NCBI GenBank assembly: GCA_963717375.1
Contig: OY970329.1
Span: 372,001 to 436,000, forward strand
DNA length: 64,000 bases
Origin: VRUE01 sp963717375
GTDB lineage: Bacteria > Actinomycetota > Thermoleophilia > Solirubrobacterales > 70-9
Reading direction: 5' to 3'
The notes beneath the pieces are model-generated. The model was not told the DNA's origin, ran no database searches, and saw only the letters and a list, made by a program, of their open reading frames with translations. Positions 1 through 10,726 of the stretch are shown here, piece by piece; positions within the stretch are counted from its first letter, which is position 1, and every line of letters starts with the position of its first letter. The position numbers were made by a program, and so were the translations under genes.

Positions 1-1315
1 CGGCCTCCGGGTTCGCCTCCACAGCGGCGGCGACTATCGCCTCCAGCTCGCCACTGTCGGCGATCTGGGCCAGGCCCTCGCGCTCGACGATCGCGGCGGG
101 ATCGCCGCCCTCGGCGACCAGCGTCGCGAGGACCGCCTTGCCGCTGCTGTTGGAGATCTTCTTCTCCTGGACCATCGCCACCAGGGCAGCCAGGGCGATC
201 GGCTCTACCTTTGACTCCGCGGCGCTCGCCTCTCCCCCATCCTGGCGCAGCGCGGCCGCCAGCTCGCCGGTCACCCAGTTGGCTACGACGCGCGGCTCGA
301 CGCCCTCGCGCGCCTCCTTCGCCGTCCGCTCGAAGTACTCGGCCGTCTCGGGGTCGGTCGCAAGCAAGGCGGCTGTGTCCTCGGCCAGACCCATCTGCTC
401 GCGGTAGCGCTCGATCCGCGCCGCAGGCAGCTCGGGGAGGGACTCGCGTGCCTCGCGCAGCATCGCCTCGGTCGGCGCCAGTGGCACCAGGTCGGGCTCG
501 GGGAAGTAGCGGTAGTCGTGCGCCTCCTCCTTCGAGCGCAGCGGGGTCAGGCTGCCGTCGCCCGGGTTGAAGTGCAAGGTCTCCTGGGAGACCGTCCCCC
601 CCGCCTCGATCAGCTCGCGCTGGCGCGCTAGCTCGGCTTCGATCCCCCGCTCGAGGAAGCGGAAGCTGTTCATGTTCTTCAGCTCGGTCTTGGTCCCGAG
701 CTCGTCGCTGCCGGCCGGCCGCACGGAGATGTTGCCGTCGACGCGCAGGCTGCCCTCCTCCATGTTGACGTCGGAGACTCCGAGCTGGCGCACGGTCTCG
801 CGCAGCAGCCGGGCCCACGAGGCTGCTTCGGCCGCGCTGCGCAGATCGGGCTCGGTGACGATCTCGACCAGCGGCGTGCCGCCGCGGTTGAAGTCGACCA
901 ACGAAGAACTGGAGCCGTGGATACGACCCGAGTCGCCAACGTGGATTGTCTTCGCCGCGTCCTCCTCGAGGTGGGCGCGGTGGATGCGGATATCGCCGAG
1001 CCGGCCGTTGCTGGCAAGCGGAATGTCGTACTGGCTGATTTGGTAGGCCTTGGGGCTGTCGGGATAGAAGTAGTTCTTGCGGTGAAAGATCGAGCGCGGC
1101 GCGACCTCGCACTCCAGCGCCGCCGCGATCCGCAGCGCGTACTCGATCGCCTGCTCGTTGGTCACCGGCAGCACGCCCGGGTGAGCGAGGCAGATCGGAC
1201 AGGTGTGGATGTTCGGCTCCTCGCCGAAGGAGAGCTCGCAGCCGCAGAACATCTTCGTCCTGGTCGCCAGCTGAACGTGGATCTCCAGCCCGATAACTGC
1301 CTCGAGCTCAGCCAC
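1..1315 (-). CDS. gatB: Aspartyl/glutamyl-tRNA amidotransferase subunit B (partial, C-terminus off window)
   Basis: GatB activates misacylated Glu-tRNA-Gln or Asp-tRNA-Asn so that GatA-derived ammonia can amidate it. The minus-strand frame opens at a GTG at 1313-1315 (MAELEAVIGLEIHVQL) and stays open to the window edge, 438 codons. The family is usually about 480 residues, so roughly the last 40 lie outside. Typical features seen are CGCELSFGEEPN with HTCPICLAHPG (zinc-site cysteines) and DFNRGGTPLVEIVTEPD. The start overlaps the gatA stop by 8 bases, so it is the last gene of gatC-gatA-gatB. Confidence 0.95.
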   Translation of the reverse strand, partial: MAELEAVIGLEIHVQLATRTKMFCGCELSFGEEPNIHTCPICLAHPGVLPVTNEQAIEYALRIAAALECEVAPRSIFHRKNYFYPDSPKAYQISQYDIPLASNGRLGDIRIHRAHLEEDAAKTIHVGDSGRIHGSSSSLVDFNRGGTPLVEIVTEPDLRSAAEAASWARLLRETVRQLGVSDVNMEEGSLRVDGNISVRPAGSDELGTKTELKNMNSFRFLERGIEAELARQRELIEAGGTVSQETLHFNPGDGSLTPLRSKEEAHDYRYFPEPDLVPLAPTEAMLREARESLPELPAARIERYREQMGLAEDTAALLATDPETAEYFERTAKEAREGVEPRVVANWVTGELAAALRQDGGEASAAESKVEPIALAALVAMVQEKKISNSSGKAVLATLVAEGGDPAAIVEREGLAQIADSGELEAIVAAAVEANPEA

Positions 1316-2753
1316 CGGGGATCCCCTCCGGGCGGGCGTCGAAACCGATCGCCTGCTCCAGCGCGTAGGCGGCCTCGAGCAGCTTCTGCTCGCCGAAGGC
1401 CGGCGCCGCGATCTGGAAGCCGACCGGCAGTTGCGGACCGCCGCCGCCGGGCTCGGCCAGCCCGGCCGGGATCGAGATCGCCGGGATGCCGGCGAGGCTC
1501 ATCGGCACGGTGAAGAGATCGTTGAGGTACATCGCCAGCGGATCGGCGGTCTTCTCGCCAAGGCCGAAGGCGACCGAGGGCGAGGTCGGGGTAACGACGA
1601 AGTCGACCTCACCGAAGGCGGTGGTGAAGTCGGAGGCGATCTTGGTGCGCACCTTCTGCGCCTGGCCGTAGTAAGCGTCGTAGTAGCCCGAGGAAAGCGC
1701 GTAGGTGCCGAGCATGATCCGCCGCTTGACCTCGGCGCCGAAGCCCTGGGCGCGGGTCGCCTCGTACATCTCGGTCAGATCCCCCTCCACCGCCGCCCGC
1801 ATCCCGTAGCGAACGCCGTCATAGCGAGCGAGGTTCGAGGACGCCTCGGCGGGCGCGATCACGTAGTAGGCGGAGATCCCGTGCTCGGCGTGCGGCAGCG
1901 CCACCTCGGTGATCTCGCCGCCGAGCCGCTCGATCGTCACCAGGGTCGCCTCGAATACCTTGCGCACCCCCGGCTCAATCGCGTCGCGCGCGAGCTCCGC
2001 CGGCACGGCGAAGCGCAGGCCGTTGAGGTCCTCGCGGTCGGGCAGGCGCGGCGCCTCCTCGAGGCCAACCGAGGTCGAGTCGCAGGGATCGCGCCCCTGC
2101 ATGATCGCCAGCAGCAGGGCCGCGTCGCTGACGTCGCGAGTGAGCGGGCCGCACTGGTCCAGCGAGGAGGCGAAAGCGATCATCCCGTAGCGCGAGATCG
2201 CGCCGTAGGTCGGCTTCAGACCAACGATGCCGCAGAGCGCCGCGGGCTGGCGGATCGAGCCGCCGGTGTCGGTGCCGATCGCCCAGGGCGCCAGGCCGCC
2301 GGCGACAACCGCGGCGGAGCCGCCCGAGGAGCCGCCGGGAACGCGGCTGCGATCCCAGGGGTTGAGCACCGGCCCGTAGGCCGAGTTCTCGTTGGAGGAG
2401 CCCATCGCGAACTCGTCCATGTTGGTCTTGCCGAGGATCGGGGCGCCGGCCTCGATCAACCGCTTCACCGCGGTCGACGTGTAGGGCGGCCGGTATCCCT
2501 CGAGGATTCGCGACCCCGCCGTGGTCGGCACCCCCTCGGTGCAGAAGATGTCCTTGACCGCGACCGGCGCCACGCTGGGCCGCTCGACCGCTATCGCCGC
2601 ACCGTCGCCGTTCTCGTCGCGCCAAAGGTAGGCGTTCAGCTCATCGCCAGCCGCGGCTTCCCGCCAGGCCTCGGCGTACTCGGCAGCGTCGAGCTCCCGG
2701 GCACTCATCGCCTCGTGGGCCTGAACGGCCGTCAGCTTGAGCATGTCCGCCAC
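1308..2753 (-). CDS. gatA: Glutamyl-tRNA(Gln) amidotransferase subunit A
   Basis: Amidase subunit that hydrolyses glutamine and passes ammonia to GatB. The protein is 481 residues, normal for the family. The Ser-cisSer-Lys catalytic triad of the amidase signature is visible: Lys67 in VAVKDIF, Ser142 in GGSSGGSAA and Ser166 in TDTGGSIRQPA, with the expected 75/99-residue spacing. The GTG start at 2753 shares one base with the gatC TAG stop, which indicates translational coupling. Confidence 0.97.
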   Translation of the reverse strand: MADMLKLTAVQAHEAMSARELDAAEYAEAWREAAAGDELNAYLWRDENGDGAAIAVERPSVAPVAVKDIFCTEGVPTTAGSRILEGYRPPYTSTAVKRLIEAGAPILGKTNMDEFAMGSSNENSAYGPVLNPWDRSRVPGGSSGGSAAVVAGGLAPWAIGTDTGGSIRQPAALCGIVGLKPTYGAISRYGMIAFASSLDQCGPLTRDVSDAALLLAIMQGRDPCDSTSVGLEEAPRLPDREDLNGLRFAVPAELARDAIEPGVRKVFEATLVTIERLGGEITEVALPHAEHGISAYYVIAPAEASSNLARYDGVRYGMRAAVEGDLTEMYEATRAQGFGAEVKRRIMLGTYALSSGYYDAYYGQAQKVRTKIASDFTTAFGEVDFVVTPTSPSVAFGLGEKTADPLAMYLNDLFTVPMSLAGIPAISIPAGLAEPGGGGPQLPVGFQIAAPAFGEQKLLEAAYALEQAIGFDARPEGIPGG

Positions 2754-3040
2754 TATTCGGCCTGCGGCGAGGGGACGCGGAAGGCGCCGTCGACCGGGTC
2801 CGGCGCAGAAGCCAGGGCAACGTCCTGCGCCAAGCTCTCGTGCGGCAGATCGGCTCGAAGCACGTTCTCGAGCTCAATCACGTGCGAAGTCGGCGGCACG
2901 TCCTCGAGATCAAGCGCGGAAATCCGATCGACGTGCTCGAGGATGCCCGAAAGCTCGCCGATCATGGTCTCGACCTCGGCCTCGCTAAGTCCCAGGCGGG
3001 CCAGCTTCGCTACGTGCAGTACCTGCTCTCGCTCGATCAC
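2753..3040 (-). CDS. gatC: Glutamyl-tRNA(Gln) amidotransferase subunit C
   Basis: Small 95-residue subunit that stabilises the GatA-GatB complex. The N-terminus (REQVLHVAKLARLGLSEAEV) and the central LEHVDRISALDLEDVPPTSH are classic GatC. It is first in the gatC-gatA-gatB operon, so the operon promoter should lie in the short 3041-3083 gap shared with the divergent membrane-protein gene. Confidence 0.95.
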   Translation of the reverse strand: MIEREQVLHVAKLARLGLSEAEVETMIGELSGILEHVDRISALDLEDVPPTSHVIELENVLRADLPHESLAQDVALASAPDPVDGAFRVPSPQAE

Positions 3041-3083
3041 GGCGGCCGATTCTAGGGGTGCGGGCAGCTAGAGTCGGGCCGGG

Positions 3084-3527
3084 ATGCAAGGAGAGACGGC
3101 AGAGAAGTTCGTGGTCCTCAGCCTGCGCTTGCTCGCGGTCAGCTTCGCGGTTGTCGGAGTCCTCTTCATCGCCGCCCCCAACGGCGTCGGCAACGTGATC
3201 TCCGACCTCGGCGACTCGCTGGGCACCTTTACCCGCGCGCCGCACACCGAGGAGCAGCTCTGGCTGGCGCTCGCCTTCGCCTACATGGTCGTGATCACGG
3301 GGATCTGCCTCGTCGCCCAGGCCGACGTCGTCCGCTACCGCCCGCTGCTGCTCGTGCTGGCGGCGGGCAAGACCGCCTCCTCGCTCGGCTCGCTCGGCTT
3401 CTACCTCTTTGACCAGGACGTCTTCATCTACCTGCTCAACTTCCTGGTCGACGGCTTCTTGGCACTACTGGCGCTCTGGCTCTGGTCGCTCGTCGGCCGG
3501 GTCGACCGGCCCACAGCGCCTGGCTGA
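3084..3527 (+). CDS. Conserved membrane protein of unknown function
   Basis: 147 residues with about four hydrophobic segments (roughly 12-32, 52-75, 83-102 and 115-137) and a short hydrophilic tail; no domain is recognised. It is divergent from gatC. Its TGA stop at 3525-3527 is in the same frame as the GMC oxidoreductase that follows, and that frame is open again immediately after the stop. The two are therefore probably co-transcribed, and the membrane protein may anchor or pair with the oxidoreductase (inference). Confidence 0.7.
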   Translation: MQGETAEKFVVLSLRLLAVSFAVVGVLFIAAPNGVGNVISDLGDSLGTFTRAPHTEEQLWLALAFAYMVVITGICLVAQADVVRYRPLLLVLAAGKTASSLGSLGFYLFDQDVFIYLLNFLVDGFLALLALWLWSLVGRVDRPTAPG

Positions 3528-3587
3528 CAGCGCCCGCCGGGGCTCTCAACCGCCGAGCAGAGGACCCTGAGCGCGATCTGCGAGGCG

Positions 3588-5426
3588 ATGGCGCCCGCGC
3601 TCGACGGCCTGCCCGCGGCGGAGCGTGACGTCGACGTATCCGGCCCCGTGGCGGAGCTGCTCAGCTCGGTCTCGCCCCGCACTCTGAGCCGGATCAGGCT
3701 CGGCCTGCGCGCCTTCGAGCTGCTGCCCTTTCCCTGGCGCTTCAGCCGCCTGCACCTCCCTGCCCGCGAAGACTTCCTGCGCCGCATGGAGGGCTCGCGG
3801 CTCGGCATCTACCACGAGTTGCTGCTGATGGGCAAGGTCTTCGCCACGCTCGGCTACGCGGTCGTGCCGGAGGTCGAACGGCGGATCGGGGTCGAGGTGA
3901 GTTGTCGCCTCGCCGACGGGTCACAACCCGCGCCGAGCGGCCCGCTGGGCGAAGTCGAACCCGCCGGCGAGGGCGAGGAGTGCGATGTCGTCATCGTCGG
4001 CTCGGGCGCCGGTGGCGCGGTGGCCGCGGCGACCCTGGCCGAGGCGGGACTCGACGTGATCGTGCTCGAGGCCGGCCAGAGCTTCAATCGCGAGAACTAC
4101 CCGGACGACCCGCTTGACGCAATAGCCGCCCTCTACCGCGACGGTGGCCTGACGATCGCCGAGGGGCGCCCCCAGATCCCGATACCGGTGGGCCGCACCG
4201 TCGGCGGCACCACCGTGGTCAACTCGGGCACCTGCTTCCGGGCTCCGCAGCCGGTGCTCGAGGACTGGCGCAGCCGCTTCGGCATCGACTGGGCCCACGG
4301 CCTTGACCCTGCCTTTGCCGAGGCCGAGGAGTTCCTCAGGGTGACGCCGCTCGACCCGGAGCGGATGGGCCGCAACGGGCAACTGGCGATGGAGGGCGCA
4401 GCGGCGCTGGGCGCTTCCGGCGGTCCGATCTCGCGCAACGCGGGCAGTTGCGTGCAGTGCAGCTCCTGCCCGCTCGGCTGCGAGATCGACGCCAAGCGCG
4501 GCATGCACGTCAGCTACCTCCCCCGGGCGATCGCCGCCGGTGCGAGATTGCGCTCCGGGGTCGAAGCGCGCCGGATCCTGGTCGAAGACGGCCGCGCGGT
4601 CGGGGTGCGCTGCACGACCGGAGGCGGGGACCGGCGCCCGCGCGCTTACGAGGTCCGCGCCCGCCGCGCGACGATCGTCGCCGGCGGCGCACTCGGAACT
4701 CCGGAGTTGCTGCTGCGCTCCGGCCTGGGCGGCCGCCAAGCCGGCCACAACCTCCATATCCACCCCGCCTGCTGGGTAGGCGCCCGCTACGCCGAGGAGG
4801 TGCGCGGCTGGGACGGCGTCATGCAGAGCTTTTACATAGACCAGTGGGAGCAGCAGCGTCTCCTGCTCGAGGCGACCTTCACCCCACTCGCCTTCGGCGG
4901 CGCCTGGCTGCAGGGAACCGGCCGCGAGCACCAACGGGCAATGCTCGACTTCGGCCACATCGGCTCAATCGGCGTCCACCTCTCCGACGAGTCAGCGGGG
5001 CGAATCCACCTCGCAAACGACGGCTCCCTACGAGCCTCCTACAAGCTCACGAGCGAGGACGCCGCCCGCCTCACCTATGGCATAGCCCGAGCCGCCGAAA
5101 TCCACTTCGCAGCCGGCGCCACCGAGGTCTACCCCAACATCGCCCGCGCCGGCACCCTCACCCCAGAGAAGCTTGCCGACTTCGAGGCAGCAAGCTTCAA
5201 GCCTTCGGAGCTACGCCTCGAGGCCTTCCACCCGATGGGCACCGCCCGCATAGCCCCTGAATCTATGGGCGTCTGCGCCCCCGACGGCTCGGTCCACGGC
5301 ACCAACGACCTCTACGTCGCCGACGCGTCCCTCTTCCCAACTTCGGTCGGGGTCAACCCGATGATGACGGTGATCGCCTTCGCCCAGCAAATCGCCGGCA
5401 AGCTCGCAGAAAAGAGCGATGAGTGA
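3588..5426 (+). CDS. GMC-family FAD-dependent oxidoreductase
   Basis: 612 residues. An N-terminal segment of about 120 residues resembles gluconate-dehydrogenase subunit 3. It is followed by the FAD-binding Rossmann motif VVIVGSGAGGAVAAATLAEAG near residue 135 and a Cys-rich stretch (SCVQCSSCPLGCEID). The C-terminal GMC region has the active-site His in AFHPMGTARI and the FAD-closing segment YVADASLFPTSVGVNP. It probably oxidises an alcohol or sterol-like substrate, unknown here. The ATG at 3588 may not be the true start: in-frame sequence before it (STAEQRTLSAICEAMAPALD) looks like the family N-terminus but has no ATG/GTG/TTG back to the TGA at 3525. Confidence 0.88.
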   Translation: MAPALDGLPAAERDVDVSGPVAELLSSVSPRTLSRIRLGLRAFELLPFPWRFSRLHLPAREDFLRRMEGSRLGIYHELLLMGKVFATLGYAVVPEVERRIGVEVSCRLADGSQPAPSGPLGEVEPAGEGEECDVVIVGSGAGGAVAAATLAEAGLDVIVLEAGQSFNRENYPDDPLDAIAALYRDGGLTIAEGRPQIPIPVGRTVGGTTVVNSGTCFRAPQPVLEDWRSRFGIDWAHGLDPAFAEAEEFLRVTPLDPERMGRNGQLAMEGAAALGASGGPISRNAGSCVQCSSCPLGCEIDAKRGMHVSYLPRAIAAGARLRSGVEARRILVEDGRAVGVRCTTGGGDRRPRAYEVRARRATIVAGGALGTPELLLRSGLGGRQAGHNLHIHPACWVGARYAEEVRGWDGVMQSFYIDQWEQQRLLLEATFTPLAFGGAWLQGTGREHQRAMLDFGHIGSIGVHLSDESAGRIHLANDGSLRASYKLTSEDAARLTYGIARAAEIHFAAGATEVYPNIARAGTLTPEKLADFEAASFKPSELRLEAFHPMGTARIAPESMGVCAPDGSVHGTNDLYVADASLFPTSVGVNPMMTVIAFAQQIAGKLAEKSDE

Positions 5427-5490
5427 CCCTTCTCAAAACACTCGAGAGCGGCTCCTGCCGCTCGTTTTGAGATGGGTCACTCATCGCTCT
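5413..5490. repeat. Long palindrome between convergent genes (family copy 1), likely bidirectional terminator
   Basis: The arms (5413-5439 and 5464-5490) are complementary apart from one mismatch, with an inner 7-bp stem GAGCGGC/GCCGCTC around a TCCT loop. The left arm contains the stop codon of the GMC gene. A degenerate extra copy of the right arm follows at about 5497-5518. The inner core (5434-5469) recurs nearly unchanged at 56242-56278, whereas the outer arms differ completely. Confidence 0.85.
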
Positions 5491-5538
5491 CCAACCCGCT
5501 CGTTTGGGGAGGGTCATCCGTCCCTCCCCACGCAAAGC

Positions 5539-6162
5539 TCAGCCAGTCGGTGGTGGCGGAGGAGGCGGGGGCGGCGAAGAACTCGGCGGGGGCGGTGGCA
5601 CCTGCGAAGACGGCTGCTGAGGTGGTGGCGGAGGAGGCGGCGCGGAGGTTGGCGGAGGCGGCGTGCCACCGCCACTCGAGAGCCGATCCGCTGCATCGCC
5701 GAAGGTGATCCCTTCTTCGCGCATCGTGCTGTAACCGCCGTAGGCGATCCCACCGGCCGCGATCAGGCCGAGGAAGATGCCGAGGCTGAGCGTCGCGTCG
5801 ACCGAGACGCCGCCGAAGCTGGCGAAGGTCGGCGGATCGACGATGCGGAAGAGGATGAGCAGCACCGAGATCACGCCGAGGACGGTGACCAGGGTGCTCA
5901 TCGGCACCGGCGGCTCGGCAGCCGAGTCGGCGAGACGGAGACCCGCCATCACCAGTGCGGCGATGACCGCGATCAGCAGCACGATCGGGATGAAATCGAG
6001 CGTGTCCCAAGCATTGCCGGCTTCGCCGGAGACGCTGCCCGAGAAACCGCCGACGCCGGAGACTTCAGCCCCGAACCAGTTGAAGAACATGAAGATGAAG
6101 AGTGCGATCGCCGAACCGCCCGCGATCTTCTCTCCCGGGCTGAGCTTGTCTAGATGCTCCAT
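5539..6162 (-). CDS. Membrane protein with proline-rich C-terminal tail
   Basis: 207 residues: four hydrophobic segments (about 15-35, 57-75, 88-107, 122-143) and then a roughly 45-residue tail that is almost only Pro, Ser and Gln. The TM part resembles small hypothetical four-helix membrane proteins of actinobacteria; no function is recognised. The low-complexity tail may extend into cytoplasm or wall. The gene ends 49 bases from the palindrome that also follows the convergent GMC gene. Confidence 0.7.
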   Translation of the reverse strand: MEHLDKLSPGEKIAGGSAIALFIFMFFNWFGAEVSGVGGFSGSVSGEAGNAWDTLDFIPIVLLIAVIAALVMAGLRLADSAAEPPVPMSTLVTVLGVISVLLILFRIVDPPTFASFGGVSVDATLSLGIFLGLIAAGGIAYGGYSTMREEGITFGDAADRLSSGGGTPPPPTSAPPPPPPPQQPSSQVPPPPPSSSPPPPPPPPPTG

Positions 6163-6200
6163 CTATGGATCCTCCGGTCGAGCTAGGGGTCGGCGCGACC

Positions 6201-7049
6201 TTACACCCGAGCCCGGGCGGCGGCCAACGTATTTACGAGCAGCATTGCGACCGTCATCGGGCCGACCCCCCCGGGCACCGGCGTGATCGCCGCGGCGAGC
6301 GCCCTGGCGGCCTCGAAGTCAACGTCGCCACAGAGGCCGTCGGCGGTGCGGTTGATGCCGACATCGATCACAATCGCGCCGGGCCTGACCGCGTCAGCGC
6401 CGAGCAGTCGTGGCACGCCGACCGCCGCGACCAGCACATCGGCGCGTTGGCACACGGCGGGAAGATCGCTCGTCCGCGAGTGGCAGCTGGTCACCGTCGC
6501 GTTCGCCGCCAGCAGCAGCCGCGCAACCGGCACGCCAACCAGCTTCGAGCGCCCGACGACGACCACTTCAGCGCCTTCCAGATCGACCCCCTCGTGGCTG
6601 AGCAGCTCCATCACCCCAGCCGGCGTGCAGGGCACGAGACCCGGCATCCCGTGGGCGAGCCGGCCGGCGTTGACCGGAGTCAGCCCGTCGACGTCCTTGG
6701 CTGGGTCGAGCACGGCGACGACCCGGTCCGGATCGATGTGCTCGGGGACCGGCAGCTGGACGAGGATCCCGTCGACGTCGGGGTCCCGGCCCAGAGCGCC
6801 GACCAGCTCAAGCAACTCCTCCTCGGTCGTCTCGGCGGGCAGGCCGTGGTGGAGCGAGCGCATGCCGACCTCCTCGCAGGCCCGGTGCTTGCCCTTGACG
6901 TAGACCTCCGAGGCGGGATCGTCGCCGACGATCACGGTGACAAGGAGCGGCGCACGGCCGTGCTCAGCCTCGAACGAGACGACTTCGCCAGCGACTCGGG
7001 ACCTGACCGCCGCCGCCACCGCTTTGCCGTCGATGATCCGCGCGGGCAC
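6201..7049 (-). CDS. folD: Bifunctional methylenetetrahydrofolate dehydrogenase / methenyltetrahydrofolate cyclohydrolase
   Basis: Interconverts 5,10-methylene-, methenyl- and 10-formyl-THF in cytoplasmic one-carbon metabolism. 282 residues, normal length. Catalytic Tyr50 and Lys54 are in SEVYVKGKHRAC, the folate-site motif in DPAKDVDGLTP, the NADP-binding motif in VVVGRSKLVGVPVA, and the C-terminal signature in PVPGGVGPMTVAML. It lies 2 bases after the pcrA stop, so it is probably in the same transcript. Confidence 0.96.
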   Translation of the reverse strand: MPARIIDGKAVAAAVRSRVAGEVVSFEAEHGRAPLLVTVIVGDDPASEVYVKGKHRACEEVGMRSLHHGLPAETTEEELLELVGALGRDPDVDGILVQLPVPEHIDPDRVVAVLDPAKDVDGLTPVNAGRLAHGMPGLVPCTPAGVMELLSHEGVDLEGAEVVVVGRSKLVGVPVARLLLAANATVTSCHSRTSDLPAVCQRADVLVAAVGVPRLLGADAVRPGAIVIDVGINRTADGLCGDVDFEAARALAAAITPVPGGVGPMTVAMLLVNTLAAARARV

Positions 7050-7051
7050 CT

Positions 7052-9316
<2,265 letters not shown>

Positions 9317-9360
9317 CCGCCGAGCATAGCCAGGGGCTCGGCGGGGCTCAGAAAGCTGGA

Positions 9361-9948
9361 CTAGAAGCAGTCCCCCGCGATTTCTTCGAACCCTTCGCTC
9401 GATCGGCTGAGCAGGGCGTCTTCGAATTCCGCCTGCGGAGCTTCTTCGAAGGACTTGACGATGCAGGCGGAGAGGCTCTTGCTCACTTCACTCGACGGTT
9501 CGGCGAATCCTTCTTCGAAGGTTTCGATCACGTTTGCTTGATCGAACTTCGTGAAGCCGGTGATTTCGTCGAGCTTCCACTGATCGCCCTGCTTGACCAA
9601 GGCGACTTTCACCGCCTGTCCGTCAAGGCTGCCACCGGTCAGCGCCACCTCGGCGGTCGCCTTCGAGCCGTCGACCTCGATGTTCGAAACGTCCGCGGAT
9701 TTCGCCCCGGTTTCTTCTGACGCTTCCTTTTCGCACGTCTTGACAGCTTCGGCGCCTTCGGTCTGCGCGATCTGCTCCATGAACCCCTGGGTCGAGAATT
9801 CCTTGCAGTCGGCCGGGTCGGTGCTCGTGGCCGAGGTTTCGACCGCTTCTTCGATCTGACTTTCGTCGTTGTTGCTACTGCCGCAGGCAGCCAGGGCGAG
9901 GGCGGAGAAGATCAGCAGGCAGCCGAGGACGAGACAGCGCTTAAACAA
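9361..9948 (-). CDS. Secreted lipoprotein of unknown function
   Basis: The frame is open much further upstream, but the real N-terminus is the TTG at 9946-9948: a GAAAGGA Shine-Dalgarno lies just before it and the protein then begins LFKRCLVLGC with a lipoprotein signal peptide and lipobox LALAAC. The mature part (about 175 residues) is acidic, and residues about 75-150 resemble small lipoproteins with a DUF4878/NTF2-like fold (TAEVALTGGSLDGQAVKVAL, DQWKLDEITGF). Function unknown. Confidence 0.75.
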   Translation of the reverse strand: MFKRCLVLGCLLIFSALALAACGSSNNDESQIEEAVETSATSTDPADCKEFSTQGFMEQIAQTEGAEAVKTCEKEASEETGAKSADVSNIEVDGSKATAEVALTGGSLDGQAVKVALVKQGDQWKLDEITGFTKFDQANVIETFEEGFAEPSSEVSKSLSACIVKSFEEAPQAEFEDALLSRSSEGFEEIAGDCF

Positions 9949-9997
9949 GGAAATCCTTTCGGTGGACGGACCGGGACGATTCGGGCGCCAGGCTACA

Positions 9998-10726
9998 TCA
10001 GCCCCCGGCCGACGAACGACCGGTGCGCTCGCGCAGCTCCGCCGCCGCGCCGTCGGGACTCTCGCCGCCGTCGAGGTCGGCCAGGCGCTGCTCGAGCTCG
10101 CCGATCCGGCCCGAAAGCGATTTGATCGCCTCGGCGATCGGATCGGGGAGGTGGATCCAGTCGGCGTCCGGGCCCTCGACCCGCTTGCCGTCGACCCTGA
10201 CCGGATGCCCGGGGTTGCCAACCACGGTCGCGCCAGACGGCACGTCCTCGACGACGACGGTGTTGGCGCCGATCTTGGCGCCGTCGCCGACCGCGATCGG
10301 ACCGAGCAGCTTGGCGCCGGAGCCGACGGTGACGTTGTCGCCCAGGGTTGGGTGGCGCTTGCCGCGCTGAAAGCCGGTTCCGCCAAGCGTCACCCCCTGG
10401 TAAAGGGTCACGCGCTTGCCGATTTCCGCCGTCTCGCCGATCACCACGCCCGAGCCATGGTCGATGAAGAACTCGCGACCGATCTTCGCCGAAGGGTGGA
10501 TCTCGACCCCGGTCACCGCCCGGGTCAGGTAGGCGATCAGCCGCGGCACGAACGGGACGCCGGCCTGGCAAAGCGCGTGGGCGAGCCGGTGGGCGAGCAG
10601 GGCCTGGACCCCGGCCCAGCTGCTGAGGATCTCCAGGGTCGAGACCCCCTGAGCGGCAGGATCGCGGTCGCGCGCCGCGGATACGTCCGCGCGCACCTCC
10701 GAAACCAGCCTCTTCCAGCGGCTCAT
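9998..10726 (-). CDS. cysE: Serine O-acetyltransferase
   Basis: Acetylates L-serine with acetyl-CoA to O-acetylserine, the first step of cysteine synthesis. 242 residues. Left-handed beta-helix hexapeptide repeats are clear, with the catalytic region EFFIDHGSGVVIGETAEIG and KRVTLYQGVTLGGTG; the C-terminal tail is longer and hydrophilic. ATG overlaps the cysK stop by 4 bases, so cysK-cysE are translated together and their products probably form the cysteine synthase complex. Confidence 0.95.
   Translation of the reverse strand: MSRWKRLVSEVRADVSAARDRDPAAQGVSTLEILSSWAGVQALLAHRLAHALCQAGVPFVPRLIAYLTRAVTGVEIHPSAKIGREFFIDHGSGVVIGETAEIGKRVTLYQGVTLGGTGFQRGKRHPTLGDNVTVGSGAKLLGPIAVGDGAKIGANTVVVEDVPSGATVVGNPGHPVRVDGKRVEGPDADWIHLPDPIAEAIKSLSGRIGELEQRLADLDGGESPDGAAAELRERTGRSSAGG

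Noticed and set aside
1431..3071. Plus-strand frame of 546 codons opposite gatA/gatC
   Set aside because: Shadow of the Gat genes, no domain signatures.
5353..5708. Small proteins on both strands within the palindrome at 5413
   Set aside because: They exist only because the palindrome reads alike on both strands; no start signals or homologous features.
9949..10386. Upstream extension of the lipoprotein frame to 10386
   Set aside because: Overlaps cysE, lacks similarity, and a signal peptide plus Shine-Dalgarno mark the TTG at 9948.
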